A stretch of DNA of 64,000 bases from Spirosoma sp. KCTC 42546 (GCF_006965485.1 NZ_CP041360.1:6986501-7050500), one strand, 5' to 3'; positions 56,152 through 63,760 are shown, counted from the stretch's first letter. Numbers and translations are program-made. The notes: generated from the sequence alone by a model not told the origin.

Positions 56152-57279
56152 ATGAGCCAAGTTCAAGATGAATTTATGAATCCTATATTAAACCCAACAA
56201 CGATTAAAAGATGGATAAATCACATTTTACTATGGGCAGTGTTTTCATATTTCATGCGTTATTTCGTTGTTGATATTTTTTACAAAGACAATATCGTGGT
56301 AGTAAATTGGCTGTCTATCAGCTTAATTATACAAACAATTTCACTTTACTATTGTCTTGGATATTATGTTTTCCCTAGGCATTTATACAATTTCAGTATA
56401 GTGCCCTTTATATCATGGATCTTAGTTTGTCATTTTATTATTTACGAGAGTAATTATTTATTATTCTACTATTTACAACAGATTAATAGTGGGCCTCGAA
56501 TTGAAAGGGATTGGCAGTTATTTCATCATGCTTACTGGTACGGATGTTTTTCAAATGGAGCAGCGGCTTTTTTTAGTTTCTTCTACAGTTTCCCTTTTGC
56601 AATTATACTATTAGCCGTACAGGTCGTTAATGCTATTATTAACCTTCGGACTAAAAACCTACAACTTGAAAAAGATAAGCTAAACCTTGAATTAGATTTT
56701 CTAAAATCCCAAGTCAACCCCCACTTTCTATTCAATACCCTTAATAGTGTGTATTCCCGCATTTTTGATAATGATGAAAAAGCGGCTGATTTGATTCTGC
56801 GCCTATCGGAGTTGATGCGCTACAATCTTTATGAAACAGATTCTCCAAAAATTGCCCTTGATAAAGAACTAGCCTACATCCAGAATTACCTTAATCTGGA
56901 GCGTAACCGGCTTTCGGATCGACACGTGGTGATCGAGTATGAACAGCGTGGGAATCCCTCAACCTATCAGATTACACCGTTGCTACTCATCGCTTTTGTG
57001 GAAAATGCCTTCAAGCATGGTGCAAAAGGCACTACAGATCCAGCTTATGTGCAGGTAAGTGCCGATATAACAGCAGGCCAACTTGTGTTCCGGGTTGAGA
57101 ATAGTGTGCCCAATAAACTGCCTGTTAGCGAGCTAGACAGGAAATCAGGGGGCGTTGGACTTGGCAATGTACGAAGGCGATTAGATACGTTGTATAAAGA
57201 CAAATACGAGTTAGTTGTAACACAAACTGAGATTACATACGAAGTTACGCTTATCATTCAGGTCGAGATTTTACCCTAA
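56152..57279 (+). CDS. LytS-type sensor histidine kinase
   Basis: 375 residues. Four membrane segments (about 22-42, 55-75, 83-110, 138-160) without extracytoplasmic domain, a coiled linker (LRTKNLQLEKDKLNLELDFLKS), then the His_kinase domain with H191 in SQVNPHFLFNTLNSV, YIQNYLNLERNRLSDR and an HATPase-type N box (ITPLLLIAFVENAFKHGAKG) and G box (GGVGLGNVRRRLDTLY). Partner of the LytTR regulator just upstream. First half is AT-rich, unlike its neighbours. An internal ATG at residue 9 is a possible start. Confidence 0.92.
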   Translation: MSQVQDEFMNPILNPTTIKRWINHILLWAVFSYFMRYFVVDIFYKDNIVVVNWLSISLIIQTISLYYCLGYYVFPRHLYNFSIVPFISWILVCHFIIYESNYLLFYYLQQINSGPRIERDWQLFHHAYWYGCFSNGAAAFFSFFYSFPFAIILLAVQVVNAIINLRTKNLQLEKDKLNLELDFLKSQVNPHFLFNTLNSVYSRIFDNDEKAADLILRLSELMRYNLYETDSPKIALDKELAYIQNYLNLERNRLSDRHVVIEYEQRGNPSTYQITPLLLIAFVENAFKHGAKGTTDPAYVQVSADITAGQLVFRVENSVPNKLPVSELDRKSGGVGLGNVRRRLDTLYKDKYELVVTQTEITYEVTLIIQVEILP

Positions 57280-57285
57280 CAAAGC

Positions 57286-57374
57286 ATTAGTCGAAGCGAT
57301 TAGACCATTAGTCGAAAAATGCCCGCTCATATGTCGAAAGTAGTTGAAGCGACTATATGCATCTGCTAGTTTTG
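57286..57374 (+). promoter_or_regulatory. LytTR-like boxes and promoter of the LanB operon
   Basis: Two perfect ATTAGTCGAA boxes (57286-57295, 57307-57316) start 21 bp apart; a weaker third, ATATGTCGAA, begins at 57329, 22 bp on. Then -33 TTG at 57344-57346, 20 bp, and TAGTTTTG at 57367-57374, an exact TAnnTTTG element. Reads into the peptide gene at 57448; the proximal box ends 131 bp before the ATG, matching the 132 bp at the ABC gene. Confidence 0.65.
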
Positions 57375-57447
57375 AATCGTCAACGGACATAGTTCCGGCC
57401 CCTAAACCCTTACCCATCGAAAACCTAAACTTAAATTATTTACAGCT

Positions 57448-57579
57448 ATGAACACGCAAACACCATCTGCTCCAACCCGCTTAATTTTTAAAAGACAACG
57501 TATTGTTTGCCTAACTACCATTTCAGCGAATCCTAAAAATAATGGAAGAACAACAATTTTCACTTTAGGAAATTTCTAG
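57448..57579 (+). CDS. Putative lanthipeptide-type precursor peptide
   Basis: 43 residues, MNTQTPSAPTRLIFKRQRI followed by a tail rich in dehydratable residues: VCLTTISANPKNNGRTTIF and so on. It has one Cys (C21), one Ser after it and several Thr (23, 24, 35, 36, 39). A FNLD-like leader box is replaced by LIFKRQRIV, close to the LxKxTI pattern of Bacteroidetes class I precursors. First gene of the operon driven by the promoter at 57344-57374, followed by the receiver-like gene and LanB. Because there is only one Cys, at most one thioether ring could form. Too short to be called with certainty. Confidence 0.5.
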   Translation: MNTQTPSAPTRLIFKRQRIVCLTTISANPKNNGRTTIFTLGNF

Positions 57580-57585
57580 TCACCA

Positions 57586-57945
57586 TTGCCCAACTACCTG
57601 CTCATCAATCCATCAATGGCGAGTCGGCGTCAACTCGCTCATTACCTCCAACGCACCGGCTGGCTTAACGTTGGCCAGACCGGAGCGTTTACGGAGGATA
57701 TGCTGACCGCCATTCAGACCACCAAACACGCACTGGTCTTTCTGCGGCTTGCCAACCCGGACGACCATGTCCCCGGCCCGTTTCTGGATGCGTTGCGTAC
57801 TCATCCGGCAGTTATTATTACTTCGCCTTATCCGCAGCATCTGTTCAACCATCTGAACCTGAACCCGTTCGACTTTCTAACTGAACCGTATTCATTCGAG
57901 CGGTTTGCGGTTTGCATGGATGCGTATGTTAGCCGATACGGTTGA
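57586..57945 (+). CDS. Receiver-fold protein without phosphotransfer residues (pseudo-receiver)
   Basis: 119 residues that align along their full length with a response-regulator receiver domain: YLLINPSMASRRQLAHYLQR, HALVFLRLANPDDHVPGPFL, HPAVIITSPYPQHLF and FDFLTEPYSFERFAVCMDAYV. The acidic pair is NP, the phospho-Asp position is Arg (FLRL), and the switch Lys is Glu (LTEP). No output domain. Start TTG at 57586, six bases after the precursor stop; an ATG at 57616 would cut the first strand. Probable adaptor of the peptide operon. Confidence 0.65.
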   Translation: MPNYLLINPSMASRRQLAHYLQRTGWLNVGQTGAFTEDMLTAIQTTKHALVFLRLANPDDHVPGPFLDALRTHPAVIITSPYPQHLFNHLNLNPFDFLTEPYSFERFAVCMDAYVSRYG

Positions 57946-58002
57946 TGTAACGAAATTTATCGAAACTACTACAAAATCTACCAACAATATGTAACTATGA
58001 AT

Positions 58003-58010
58003 TACCTTTG
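58003..58010 (+). promoter_or_regulatory. Possible internal -10 element before LanB
   Basis: TACCTTTG is an exact TAnnTTTG match 27 bp before the LanB ATG, but no TTG lies at the right distance upstream. Confidence 0.3.
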
Positions 58011-58037
58011 TGCTACTTAATAGTCCACTCAGTTTTC

Positions 58038-61000
58038 ATGGTTCAACCGAAGGATTTTTTCATTTTACGTCAACCGACGTATTCACTCGACCACTTACTT
58101 CTTGTTTATAATCAGCTTGCTACCACCCCTTTATCCGACCTGCTGCGTCAGCATTACCAGGACCCGCTGGCGCAGCAGGCCATTTTTGTCGCATCGCCCG
58201 CCCTCTATGAGCGATTTCAACGGTGGCTATCGGGCGAAACCCTTCCCGAGCAGGATAAACTACTGATAACGCTTCATAAATACCTGATTCGGATGTGTAG
58301 CCGCCCCACACCCTATGGCCTCTTTGCGGGTTGCACAGTAGGAAGTTTCGGCGCGCAAACCCAATTACGAGCGGGCACAACCACAACGCTTCAAACCCAT
58401 ACCCGTATCGATATGGACTGCTTGCTGGCAATCTGCCAGTGGCTCAGTAACCAGCCCATTATCCGAGAGCAACTACGTTTATTTCCCAATTCATCCCTCT
58501 ACCCAATAGGCTCATCGTTGCGGTATATTGAGCAGCAGTTCGATCATAAGCAGCGTAGCTACTTTATCAGTGTTGCCGAAGCCGAACCCCATCTGACAGC
58601 AGTTCTGGAAGCAGCGCGTACCGGAGCAACCATTCAGGAGCTGGCAACCCGATTAACAACATTTAACATCGATCAGCACGAAGCCATTAGTTTTGTTAAA
58701 CAACTCATTGAAGGACAGCTATTATCATTTGAACTAGAACCAACTGTAACAGGCCTGCACTACCTGAATCGGCTCACGGCACGAATTGCATCCTTGAGCG
58801 GTACCACCGAAATCACGAACCATTTACGCCAATTACAGACCTGCCTGCAACAGCCTGATCGACTGCTGGCTTACGCACAGGTTCAGGCATGGTTTACCGA
58901 CCGGGGCATCCCTCTGCCCTCTGCCGACATCGTTCAGGTAGATGCCTTCTTTGATAATCCAGCGCTGCAATTGGGCAAGCACGCGTTGCAACTCCTGCAA
59001 CGAGATCTTGAGAAATTGCAGGTCCTGAACCAACCAAACAAATGTCCTGACCTCGATGAATTTAAACGGCGGTTCTACAATCGTTATGAAGATGAGGAAG
59101 TTCCGTTGGCACTGGCTATCGATGCCGAATCGGGCCTTGGCTATGGCTCTGGCTCAACATTTGGTGTAGGTTATGCCCCCCTGATCGATGACTTAACCTT
59201 TGCAACAAGTCCGGCTACCCAAGCCACGACCTGGGACTGGTGGCAAACCCTGGTAATGGACAAGTACACGCAGGCACTCCGCACAACTCGAACGGCTGGT
59301 GCCGTCCATGAAATTGTCCTGACCGAAGATGATTTAACCTACATCAATAGCCAGGTAATAACGTCGTCTGTTCCCGATAGCTTTTATGTATTCGGTACGC
59401 TGCTGGCCAGCTCGCCCAACGCTGTGGATGAAGGCGATTTTAAGTTTAATTTACTGGCTTGCAAAGGGCCATCGGCCATAAACCTGCTCAGCCGATTTGG
59501 GGAGGGTCATGAATCATTAGCCCAACGGCTTAAACAGTGCGCCCTAGCCGAAGAGAACCATCATCCAGATGTGATCATTGCCGAGATCGTTCACTTGCCC
59601 GAAAACCGGGTTGGTAATATCTTAATCCGACCGACCACCCATCAATACGAAATCCCATATATGGGCCAATCGTCGGTAGAGCCGGATTATCAAATTCCCC
59701 TGACCGACTTACTGGTGTCGGTTCGGTATGACCAAACTGCTCAGGGACAGATTATTTTACGGTCCAGGCGGCTCAACAAACGGATTATCCCCCGCCTGAG
59801 CAACGCACACAATTTCTCGCAGGGGTTACCCATTTATCGGTTCCTGTGCGACTTACAAGCCCAGGACTCCCATCTGAACATTGCCTGGAATTGGGGTATT
59901 CTGCGAACGCAGACCTATCTACCCAGGGTTCGTTACCGGAACATCATTCTTAGCCGGGCTACCTGGCAACTTGCCTGTAACGAGCTTACACCCGACAATC
60001 CATTACGATTAGTAGCCCAGTTAACGGCGGCTGGCTTACCCGACCAATTTGTAATTGCCCAGGGCGATAATGAGTTATTTATTTCGATGCACACGCCTGC
60101 CTCGCTGGCATTGCTGGCCCAGGAAATTCGTCGATTGACTCGTGCAGACGCATCAGGCCACATCAGACTGGTTGAGTTTCTATCGATGCCCGACCGCTCG
60201 CCCTTAACCAGCAAACGCGATCATTTTACCCATGAATTACTTATTCCGTTCAAAAATTTAGCGGCAAAATCGTTTTCTGGCCTGAGTCAATCGACAGGTA
60301 TATTGCCTCAGCGCAAGTTCTCGATTGGGAGCGAATGGTTCTATTTGAAAGTGTATACCGGCGAAAAAACATCCGACACACTCCTGACTGAAACCATTTA
60401 TCCGGTAGTACAACAGTTGCTAAAGACGCACATCATTGATGAATTCTTCTTTGTTCGCTACAAAGACACCGATTCCCATTTGCGCCTGCGCTTTCGCGGA
60501 AACGCCCATCTCGAATTCTATCATCATGTGGTGCGGGTTATGGAAAAAGCATTGCACGAAGCGATTGAGTCAGGTATCGTGCATAGCATCAAAGTAGATA
60601 CCTATCAGCGGGAACTCGAACGCTACGGTCTGGAGCACATGCCCCTGTGCGAAACATTATTCTATTACGACAGTCTGTCTACGTTAGCCTTCATTGCGCG
60701 TACCGGCAATGAGTTTGACGAAAACCTACGGGTTGCCATTGCCATTCGTAAAATTGACCAGCTATTGGTGGGGGCAGGACTTGCACCTGATGCCTGCCTG
60801 AATATACTAGGGGAACTAAAAGAACGCTTTTTTCAGGAATTTGGCGGCTCACCGGAGCTACGCCATCAACTCAATGAAAAATACCGGACGTATCGACCCC
60901 TGATGGATCAGGCACTGGCCGACGATTTTCCAATTGCTGGCGACCTGACTAACTGGGAACACCGCCAGACCGAACTTGTGCAGAAACTGGTACACTCCTT

Positions 61001-61163
61001 AGCAAACTCTCACCGGCTCTATGCCATTTTAAGCAGTGTGATTCACATGATGGTCAATCGCCTGTTTCCATCCAAACAGCGCGCTTATGAATTGGTACTC
61101 TACCATTGCTTAGCCCGCCATTATGACTCCCTGCGCGCCCGACAAAAAGTCGTTGACCCATAA
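58038..61163 (+). CDS. LanB-type lantibiotic dehydratase, full length
   Basis: 1041 residues from MVQPKDFFILRQPTYSLDHLL; a frame upstream adds 10 residues. The N-terminal glutamylation domain (about 1-650) has the PF04738 pattern, e.g. LIRMCSRPTPYGLFAGCTVG, RTRIDMDCLLAI-like and VRYDQTAQGQIILRSRRL. The C-terminal elimination domain (about 745-1035) has WFYLKVYTGEKTSDTLL, FFFVRYKDTDSHLRLRFRG, and ERYGLEHMPLCETLFYYDS. Class I LanB uses glutamyl-tRNA to glutamylate Ser/Thr and then eliminates to Dha/Dhb. Unlike pinensin-type clusters the two parts are in one protein. No LanC cyclase is seen in the window. Confidence 0.92.
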   Translation: MVQPKDFFILRQPTYSLDHLLLVYNQLATTPLSDLLRQHYQDPLAQQAIFVASPALYERFQRWLSGETLPEQDKLLITLHKYLIRMCSRPTPYGLFAGCTVGSFGAQTQLRAGTTTTLQTHTRIDMDCLLAICQWLSNQPIIREQLRLFPNSSLYPIGSSLRYIEQQFDHKQRSYFISVAEAEPHLTAVLEAARTGATIQELATRLTTFNIDQHEAISFVKQLIEGQLLSFELEPTVTGLHYLNRLTARIASLSGTTEITNHLRQLQTCLQQPDRLLAYAQVQAWFTDRGIPLPSADIVQVDAFFDNPALQLGKHALQLLQRDLEKLQVLNQPNKCPDLDEFKRRFYNRYEDEEVPLALAIDAESGLGYGSGSTFGVGYAPLIDDLTFATSPATQATTWDWWQTLVMDKYTQALRTTRTAGAVHEIVLTEDDLTYINSQVITSSVPDSFYVFGTLLASSPNAVDEGDFKFNLLACKGPSAINLLSRFGEGHESLAQRLKQCALAEENHHPDVIIAEIVHLPENRVGNILIRPTTHQYEIPYMGQSSVEPDYQIPLTDLLVSVRYDQTAQGQIILRSRRLNKRIIPRLSNAHNFSQGLPIYRFLCDLQAQDSHLNIAWNWGILRTQTYLPRVRYRNIILSRATWQLACNELTPDNPLRLVAQLTAAGLPDQFVIAQGDNELFISMHTPASLALLAQEIRRLTRADASGHIRLVEFLSMPDRSPLTSKRDHFTHELLIPFKNLAAKSFSGLSQSTGILPQRKFSIGSEWFYLKVYTGEKTSDTLLTETIYPVVQQLLKTHIIDEFFFVRYKDTDSHLRLRFRGNAHLEFYHHVVRVMEKALHEAIESGIVHSIKVDTYQRELERYGLEHMPLCETLFYYDSLSTLAFIARTGNEFDENLRVAIAIRKIDQLLVGAGLAPDACLNILGELKERFFQEFGGSPELRHQLNEKYRTYRPLMDQALADDFPIAGDLTNWEHRQTELVQKLVHSLANSHRLYAILSSVIHMMVNRLFPSKQRAYELVLYHCLARHYDSLRARQKVVDP

Positions 61164-61174
61164 GTTTTTTCTAC

Positions 61175-61260
61175 TATAACCTAATCGTATAAGTTATATC
61201 GCAATGGACTAGACTACAACCATTGGTTATTGAAACCAGAAAAAACAACGGCCAATTTTG
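61175..61260 (+). promoter_or_regulatory. Shared upstream element and promoter ahead of the small acidic gene
   Basis: TATAACCTAATCGTATAAG (61175-61193); -33 TTG at 61230-61232; 20 bp; CAATTTTG at 61253-61260. Element to -10 distance 78 bp, as at 51907. An inverted AATAACC/GGTTATTG pair could also form a hairpin that ends the LanB transcript. Confidence 0.5.
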
Positions 61261-61319
61261 ATTCAACAAATCAGAACACACAAACCTAAATCAATGTCTA
61301 CCTAAATTAAACTACTATC

Positions 61320-61499
61320 ATGAAAGCACGCATTCACACTGAGCATTCTTTTGAAGTATGGATTAACAACGATACTGATTCTCTAGCGGATGAAACGGGT
61401 TCTTTTGACGATAACTGGATCGTATCTGCCGGCGATTTATTTGACAACATGGCGTTGTCCAATGACGAGTCTATTAGTTATTATGATGAGGTTGCATAA
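61320..61499 (+). CDS. Small acidic protein of unknown function
   Basis: 59 residues, MKARIHTEHSFEVWINNDTD followed by a very acidic remainder ending SYYDEVA. No Cys, no membrane segment, no double glycine. Net charge is strongly negative. It sits between LanB and a lipoprotein gene, each preceded by the same upstream element. It could be a further precursor, a chaperone-like partner or an anti-factor; no family recognised. Confidence 0.55.
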   Translation: MKARIHTEHSFEVWINNDTDSLADETGSFDDNWIVSAGDLFDNMALSNDESISYYDEVA

Positions 61500-61512
61500 G
61501 AAATATAGCCAT

Positions 61513-61578
61513 TATAACCTAATCGAATAAAGCACAACTATAGGTTATTGAATTAGAAGCTAAGTCACCAGAAATTTG
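61513..61578 (+). promoter_or_regulatory. Shared upstream element and promoter ahead of the lipoprotein gene
   Basis: TATAACCTAATCGAATAAA (61513-61531); TTG at 61548-61550; 20 bp; GAAATTTG at 61571-61578. Element to -10 distance 58 bp, exactly 20 bp less than at the other two sites. ATAACCTA pairs with TAGGTTAT at 61541-61548. Confidence 0.5.
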
Positions 61579-61612
61579 CATCATACAATGAACAAGACAG
61601 TGGATAAAAATT

Positions 61613-61873
61613 ATGAACAAGAAAAATCTATTGGTCGTAGTCGGGCTGATGATCCTGGCGACCGCCTGTAAAGAAAATGACACAGTAAAGCCATCGTATG
61701 TTAACAATACGTACAGCTCAGAGAGTGAAGCAGAATCGCCCAGTCTATCAAAAAGAGATTCTGTTGTAAAGCGTGTATTACCTATTAAAATCCAACCAAT
61801 AGAACAGCCTGCAACAGGCCCATTGCTGGGGAAAGGAAAAGATATCCTCGAGCAACAGGAGGAAATCAACTAG
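61613..61873 (+). CDS. Small lipoprotein of unknown function
   Basis: 86 residues: MNKKNLLVVVGLMILATACKEN gives a lipoprotein signal with lipobox LATAC and a Lys at +2 after Cys. The mature part is short, polar and Pro-rich (SYVNNTYSSESEAESPSLSK, IQPIEQPATGPLLGKG). Placed in the peptide island beside LanB, it might be an immunity lipoprotein like LanI, but this is inference from position only. Ends just before a hairpin terminator. Confidence 0.65.
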   Translation: MNKKNLLVVVGLMILATACKENDTVKPSYVNNTYSSESEAESPSLSKRDSVVKRVLPIKIQPIEQPATGPLLGKGKDILEQQEEIN

Positions 61874-61876
61874 TAC

Positions 61877-61899
61877 AGCTTGCTGTAAACCAGCAAGCT
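61877..61899 (+). terminator. Hairpin after the small lipoprotein gene
   Basis: AGCTTGCTG (61877-61885) and CAGCAAGCT (61891-61899) around TAAAC, four bases after the stop. The remainder of 61900-62166 shows no gene; it should carry the promoter of the next peptide gene. Confidence 0.7.
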
Positions 61900-62166
61900 T
61901 ATTGATCAAGAATTAATGGAACGCTACAGTGTCAACTAAGTACCAGACATCAAAAAGCCAGAGGAAGACAACTAAGTACACCCTCGATTGGGGTTGGCAA
62001 AGACCAATACAAAACATTAGTTAGACGGCTTTTAGACTAGTATGGTAAGAGTTTGATAGCTGTGGAATATATTAAGAATGCCTATTTCTGTTACGACCGA
62101 AGCATCCCGGGTTTAAGCGGAGGACGTGATAAAAACGTGCAGTTTACTATTTTAATTAAGAAACAA

Positions 62167-62358
62167 ATGAAAAATTTAAATTTAGAAAATTACGAAATAG
62201 ACAATTTAGCCAATATAGCCAAGGAAGATGCTAAGGCTATAAATGGTGGTTTAACATTTGATGAGTTTGCTGAGTGGTATGTTGATACTTGTTATAGTAT
62301 TGCAAATAGTTTTGCAAAAGGTTTTGTAAAAGGATTTAACGCATCATACAAAGGCTAA
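62167..62358 (+). CDS. Double-glycine bacteriocin-like peptide A
   Basis: 63 residues from ATG 62167. Leader about 1-28 ends DAKAINGG, the double-glycine cleavage site; the core (29-63) LTFDEFAEWYVDTCYSIANS and on has one Cys (C42) and a GxxxG motif (GFVKG, 52-56) in a cationic amphipathic helix (AKGFVKGFNASYKG). These are class II bacteriocin features. Very AT-rich codons. Next gene, 22 bp on, is a second peptide of the same type. No dedicated transporter is visible in the window. Confidence 0.65.
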   Translation: MKNLNLENYEIDNLANIAKEDAKAINGGLTFDEFAEWYVDTCYSIANSFAKGFVKGFNASYKG

Positions 62359-62380
62359 TTCTCCCTAACTTCTATAATTT

Positions 62381-62587
62381 ATGAACACAAAAACTATAAA
62401 TGATTGGAATCTTACTGAACTTGATTCCTACTCGCAACTAAGTATCGACGGCGGCAAAGATTGGGTAGAAAGCTTTGGCTATGCATGCGGGTATCTGTGT
62501 GGTGCTGCTACTAATGCAGCGGGTATCTTAGGCCGTGGCCTTGCGGATGCCCTCGCAGGTGAAATTATGGGAGGAGCATTTAAATAG
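62381..62587 (+). CDS. Double-glycine bacteriocin-like peptide B
   Basis: 68 residues. Leader 1-25 ends LSIDGG; the core (26-68, KDWVESFGYACGYLCGAA..) carries C36 and C40, GxxxG (GYLCG, 37-41) and a Gly/Ala-rich helix (AAGILGRGLADALAGEIMGG). With peptide A 22 bp upstream it fits a two-peptide (class IIb) bacteriocin, in which the two cores pair through GxxxG contacts in the target membrane. The product ends at a hairpin terminator. Confidence 0.65.
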   Translation: MNTKTINDWNLTELDSYSQLSIDGGKDWVESFGYACGYLCGAATNAAGILGRGLADALAGEIMGGAFK

Positions 62588-62598
62588 CAATTAAAATT

Positions 62599-62636
62599 AA
62601 GGCAAACAGTATCTTTTTTTAGTTACTGTTTGCCTT
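62599..62636 (+). terminator. Terminator hairpin between peptide B and the CPBP gene
   Basis: AAGGCAAACAGTA (62599-62611) and TACTGTTTGCCTT (62624-62636), a perfect 13-bp stem with a T-rich loop. It overlaps a TTG that could otherwise start the next gene. Confidence 0.7.
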
Positions 62637-62649
62637 GAAAATTTTACCG

Positions 62650-63342
62650 ATGTATATTTTTCACCAGTATATTCAGCAAGTGCCACATAATAGATTGCAA
62701 AAATGGCGTGAACTTTTATACGCTTTTATAATCTATTACGCAATAGGCATATTATGTACTATATTTATAATAGTTACTGATTTTTTTGTTGTAAAAATAC
62801 TTGATCACCCATCGATTCTAAGTTCACATTTTAAGTTAGATGAGTACATCAAAACAATGGGTTTATATAAAAGTATTTTTTTTAGTTCGGTAAAAGCACC
62901 TATTATCGAAGAGTTATCATTCCGATTGTTATTACGGCCAACCCGTTTCAATGTGTCATTTTCAATAGCTTTTTTTATATTTTTATTATTCGATACTATT
63001 TTATACTTTAGTGATTTACCTACTTATAGTATAAGGCTCGTAATCTGCCTGCTTCTCTTTTTCTTTCTATATATTACTTACAATCCTTTATGGCTTTCTG
63101 CGTTAAAAATTACCGATTATAAACTACTAACTATTACATCGTTAGGTTTTGGGGCTATTCACATAACTAACTTCACTACTATTGATAAAGGTTTATTTTT
63201 CATCTATCCTATATACATTTTACCTCAAATTTTTCTCGGTTTTATATTAGGCATTATTCGAATTAGAAATGGGTTTATTTGGGCAGTATTATTGCACATA
63301 TTGGTAAACGGTTCTGTAACGTGGCATAAATTTTTTCAGTAA
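62650..63342 (+). CDS. CPBP-family intramembrane protein, putative bacteriocin immunity
   Basis: 230 residues from MYIFHQYIQQ; a TTG five codons earlier lies in the terminator stem. Six to seven hydrophobic segments. Abi/CPBP motifs: E87-E88-x3-R92 in APIIEELSFRLLL, FGAIHITNFTT (HxxxN-type) and LLHILVNG (second His-Asn pair). CPBP proteins are membrane proteases of the type-II CAAX group and include the Lactobacillus/Enterococcus bacteriocin self-immunity proteins. Position directly after two bacteriocin-like genes supports immunity. Strongly AT-rich. Confidence 0.75.
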   Translation: MYIFHQYIQQVPHNRLQKWRELLYAFIIYYAIGILCTIFIIVTDFFVVKILDHPSILSSHFKLDEYIKTMGLYKSIFFSSVKAPIIEELSFRLLLRPTRFNVSFSIAFFIFLLFDTILYFSDLPTYSIRLVICLLLFFFLYITYNPLWLSALKITDYKLLTITSLGFGAIHITNFTTIDKGLFFIYPIYILPQIFLGFILGIIRIRNGFIWAVLLHILVNGSVTWHKFFQ

Positions 63343-63351
63343 TTTACCAAA

Positions 63352-63561
63352 ATGAATAAGGAAAATATATGCATATGGCTAGGAGCCATGTGTGGGATTA
63401 TAACTATAGCAGTCCAATTGTGAATAAGACCATTATTAATGGGGAAAAGTGTTTTTTTAGCTATAGTTTTAGGTAGTCTACCAATTTTTGGGGCAGTACT
63501 GGGCTTTTCGCTGATTGTTCTGCAATTTAAGAAGCCTATAAAAAATCCGTTTCGGCTATAA
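63352..63561 (+). pseudogene. Small two-helix membrane protein split by TGA
   Basis: Reads MNKENICIWLGAMCGIITIA and VQL, TGA at 63421-63423, then in the same frame IRPLLMGKSVFLAIVLGSLP and a second hydrophobic helix to 63561. If the TGA were TGG the product would be one 69-residue protein with two membrane helices. Alternatively two tiny proteins (23 and 40 residues, the second starting at 63439). Confidence 0.45.
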
Positions 63562-63581
63562 TACATATCCTTCTGAGCATC

Positions 63582-63758
63582 ATGGCTCACGAAGTTTTTA
63601 CACAATCTACTCCACGTACTTCGTTCGGAGGAATGTTTGATTGGTATGACATTATTGCTACATTTTTAGGCGGTATTTGCACCTATGTTATGAAAGTAGC
63701 CATTTTAGAAAAGAAAATTAAAACTAAAGCCACCGGAATGAATGAAATAAATAATTAA
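63582..63758 (+). CDS. Small membrane protein of unknown function
   Basis: 58 residues: MAHEVFTQSTPRTSFGGMFDWYDIIATFLGGICTYVMK in pieces, then a Lys-rich tail. One membrane helix. The FDWYDIIATFLGG segment is like the C-terminal FDPLDLLAYxxG of VanZ- or DUF2809-type small membrane proteins, so it might be the end of a longer gene, because similar hydrophobic coding (IIHILLSI) continues just upstream in frame. Function unknown. Confidence 0.45.
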   Translation: MAHEVFTQSTPRTSFGGMFDWYDIIATFLGGICTYVMKVAILEKKIKTKATGMNEINN

Positions 63759-63760
63759 TT

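Noticed and set aside
61900..62166. A further LytTR-like box pair before bacteriocin peptide A (CATTAGTTAGAC near 62018)
   Set aside because: Only half of the motif matches and no partner lies 21 bp away.
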